From contig CALSMH010000003.1 in assembly GCA_943787405.1 (NCBI GenBank), positions 62,001 to 126,000 on the forward strand: a stretch of DNA of 64,000 nt, read 5' to 3'. Below the pieces are notes generated by a model. The model made no database searches, was not told the origin of the DNA, and saw only the letters and a list, made by a program, of their open reading frames with translations. Made by a program: the position numbers and the translations under genes. Positions 63,999-64,000 of the stretch are shown here, piece after piece; the stretch's first letter is position 1, and every line of letters starts with the position of its first letter. Source of the stretch: an uncultured Nitrosomonadaceae bacterium (GTDB lineage: Bacteria; Pseudomonadota; Gammaproteobacteria; Burkholderiales; Nitrosomonadaceae).

Positions 63999-64000
63999 TG

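Overview
The window looks like a chromosomal segment of a betaproteobacterium, most likely a low-GC member of the Nitrosomonadales (Nitrosomonadaceae- or Methylophilaceae-like). This is inferred from gene content and gene order: pyrG-eno-ftsB, aspC/uvrB divergent, bamC-dapA, alaA-hom-thrC, uvrC-pgsA followed by tRNA-Gly, tRNA-Cys and tRNA-Leu, a cys sulfate-assimilation cluster, and a urea ABC transporter. No rRNA gene fixes the taxonomy. Base composition is AT-rich by eye throughout, apart from a few genes near 16.1, 18.9 and 22.9 kb that look less AT-rich. I found no transposase, integrase, phage gene or CRISPR array.

Layout. 0-4.6 kb: 3' end of pyrG, eno, ftsB, four small or secreted proteins and a tRNA-Asn gene with its terminator. 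4.6-7.9 kb: aspC and uvrB, divergent. 7.9-11.1 kb: a gene-poor stretch with a membrane-anchored charged protein, a MNT-type nucleotidyltransferase and short candidate peptides. 11.1-13.6 kb: tmk-holB-tatD. 14-15.7 kb: a large outer-membrane barrel protein. 15.9-23.8 kb: an accessory region of small membrane proteins, Sel1-repeat proteins, an Opa-like barrel, a lipoprotein, TspO and many gene fragments. Pieces of these genes, and one promoter, recur several times, so the region appears to grow and decay by local duplication. 24-36.7 kb: a long same-strand run in the order TauE/SafE permease, cysI, cysH, cysD, cysN, a 1182-residue multidomain oxidoreductase, pntAA, pntAB, pntB, with a CysB-type regulator divergent at 36.8 kb. 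37.9-50.7 kb: mutL, bcp, three tiny lipoproteins with promoter-like sequences, a metallo-beta-lactamase-fold hydrolase, bamC-dapA, nadC, thrC, hom, alaA and a Mth938-like gene. 50.8-57.5 kb: urtE, urtD, urtC and urtB, then a 1.1-kb gap and urtA, which has its own terminator and three tandem 46-47 bp repeats upstream. 58-64 kb: a DUF4440-like gene, tRNA-Leu, two lipoproteins, tRNA-Cys, tRNA-Gly, pgsA, uvrC, a tautomerase, a family-5 uracil-DNA glycosylase and the tail of an unidentified gene.

How the parts work together. The cys block encodes sulfate activation (CysND), reduction at the APS level (CysH carries the Cys pairs of the 4Fe-4S APS-reductase type, and no APS kinase is present here) and sulfite reduction (CysI with no CysJ flavoprotein here). 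The large FAD/NAD(P)/Fe-S oxidoreductase and the NADPH-making transhydrogenase follow on the same strand and could supply the reductant; that link is inference. The Urt system imports urea as a nitrogen source. The most unusual material is the duplicated Sel1/short-ORF island, the giant oxidoreductase, the repeat array upstream of urtA, and the insertion of two lipoprotein genes into an otherwise conserved tRNA cluster.
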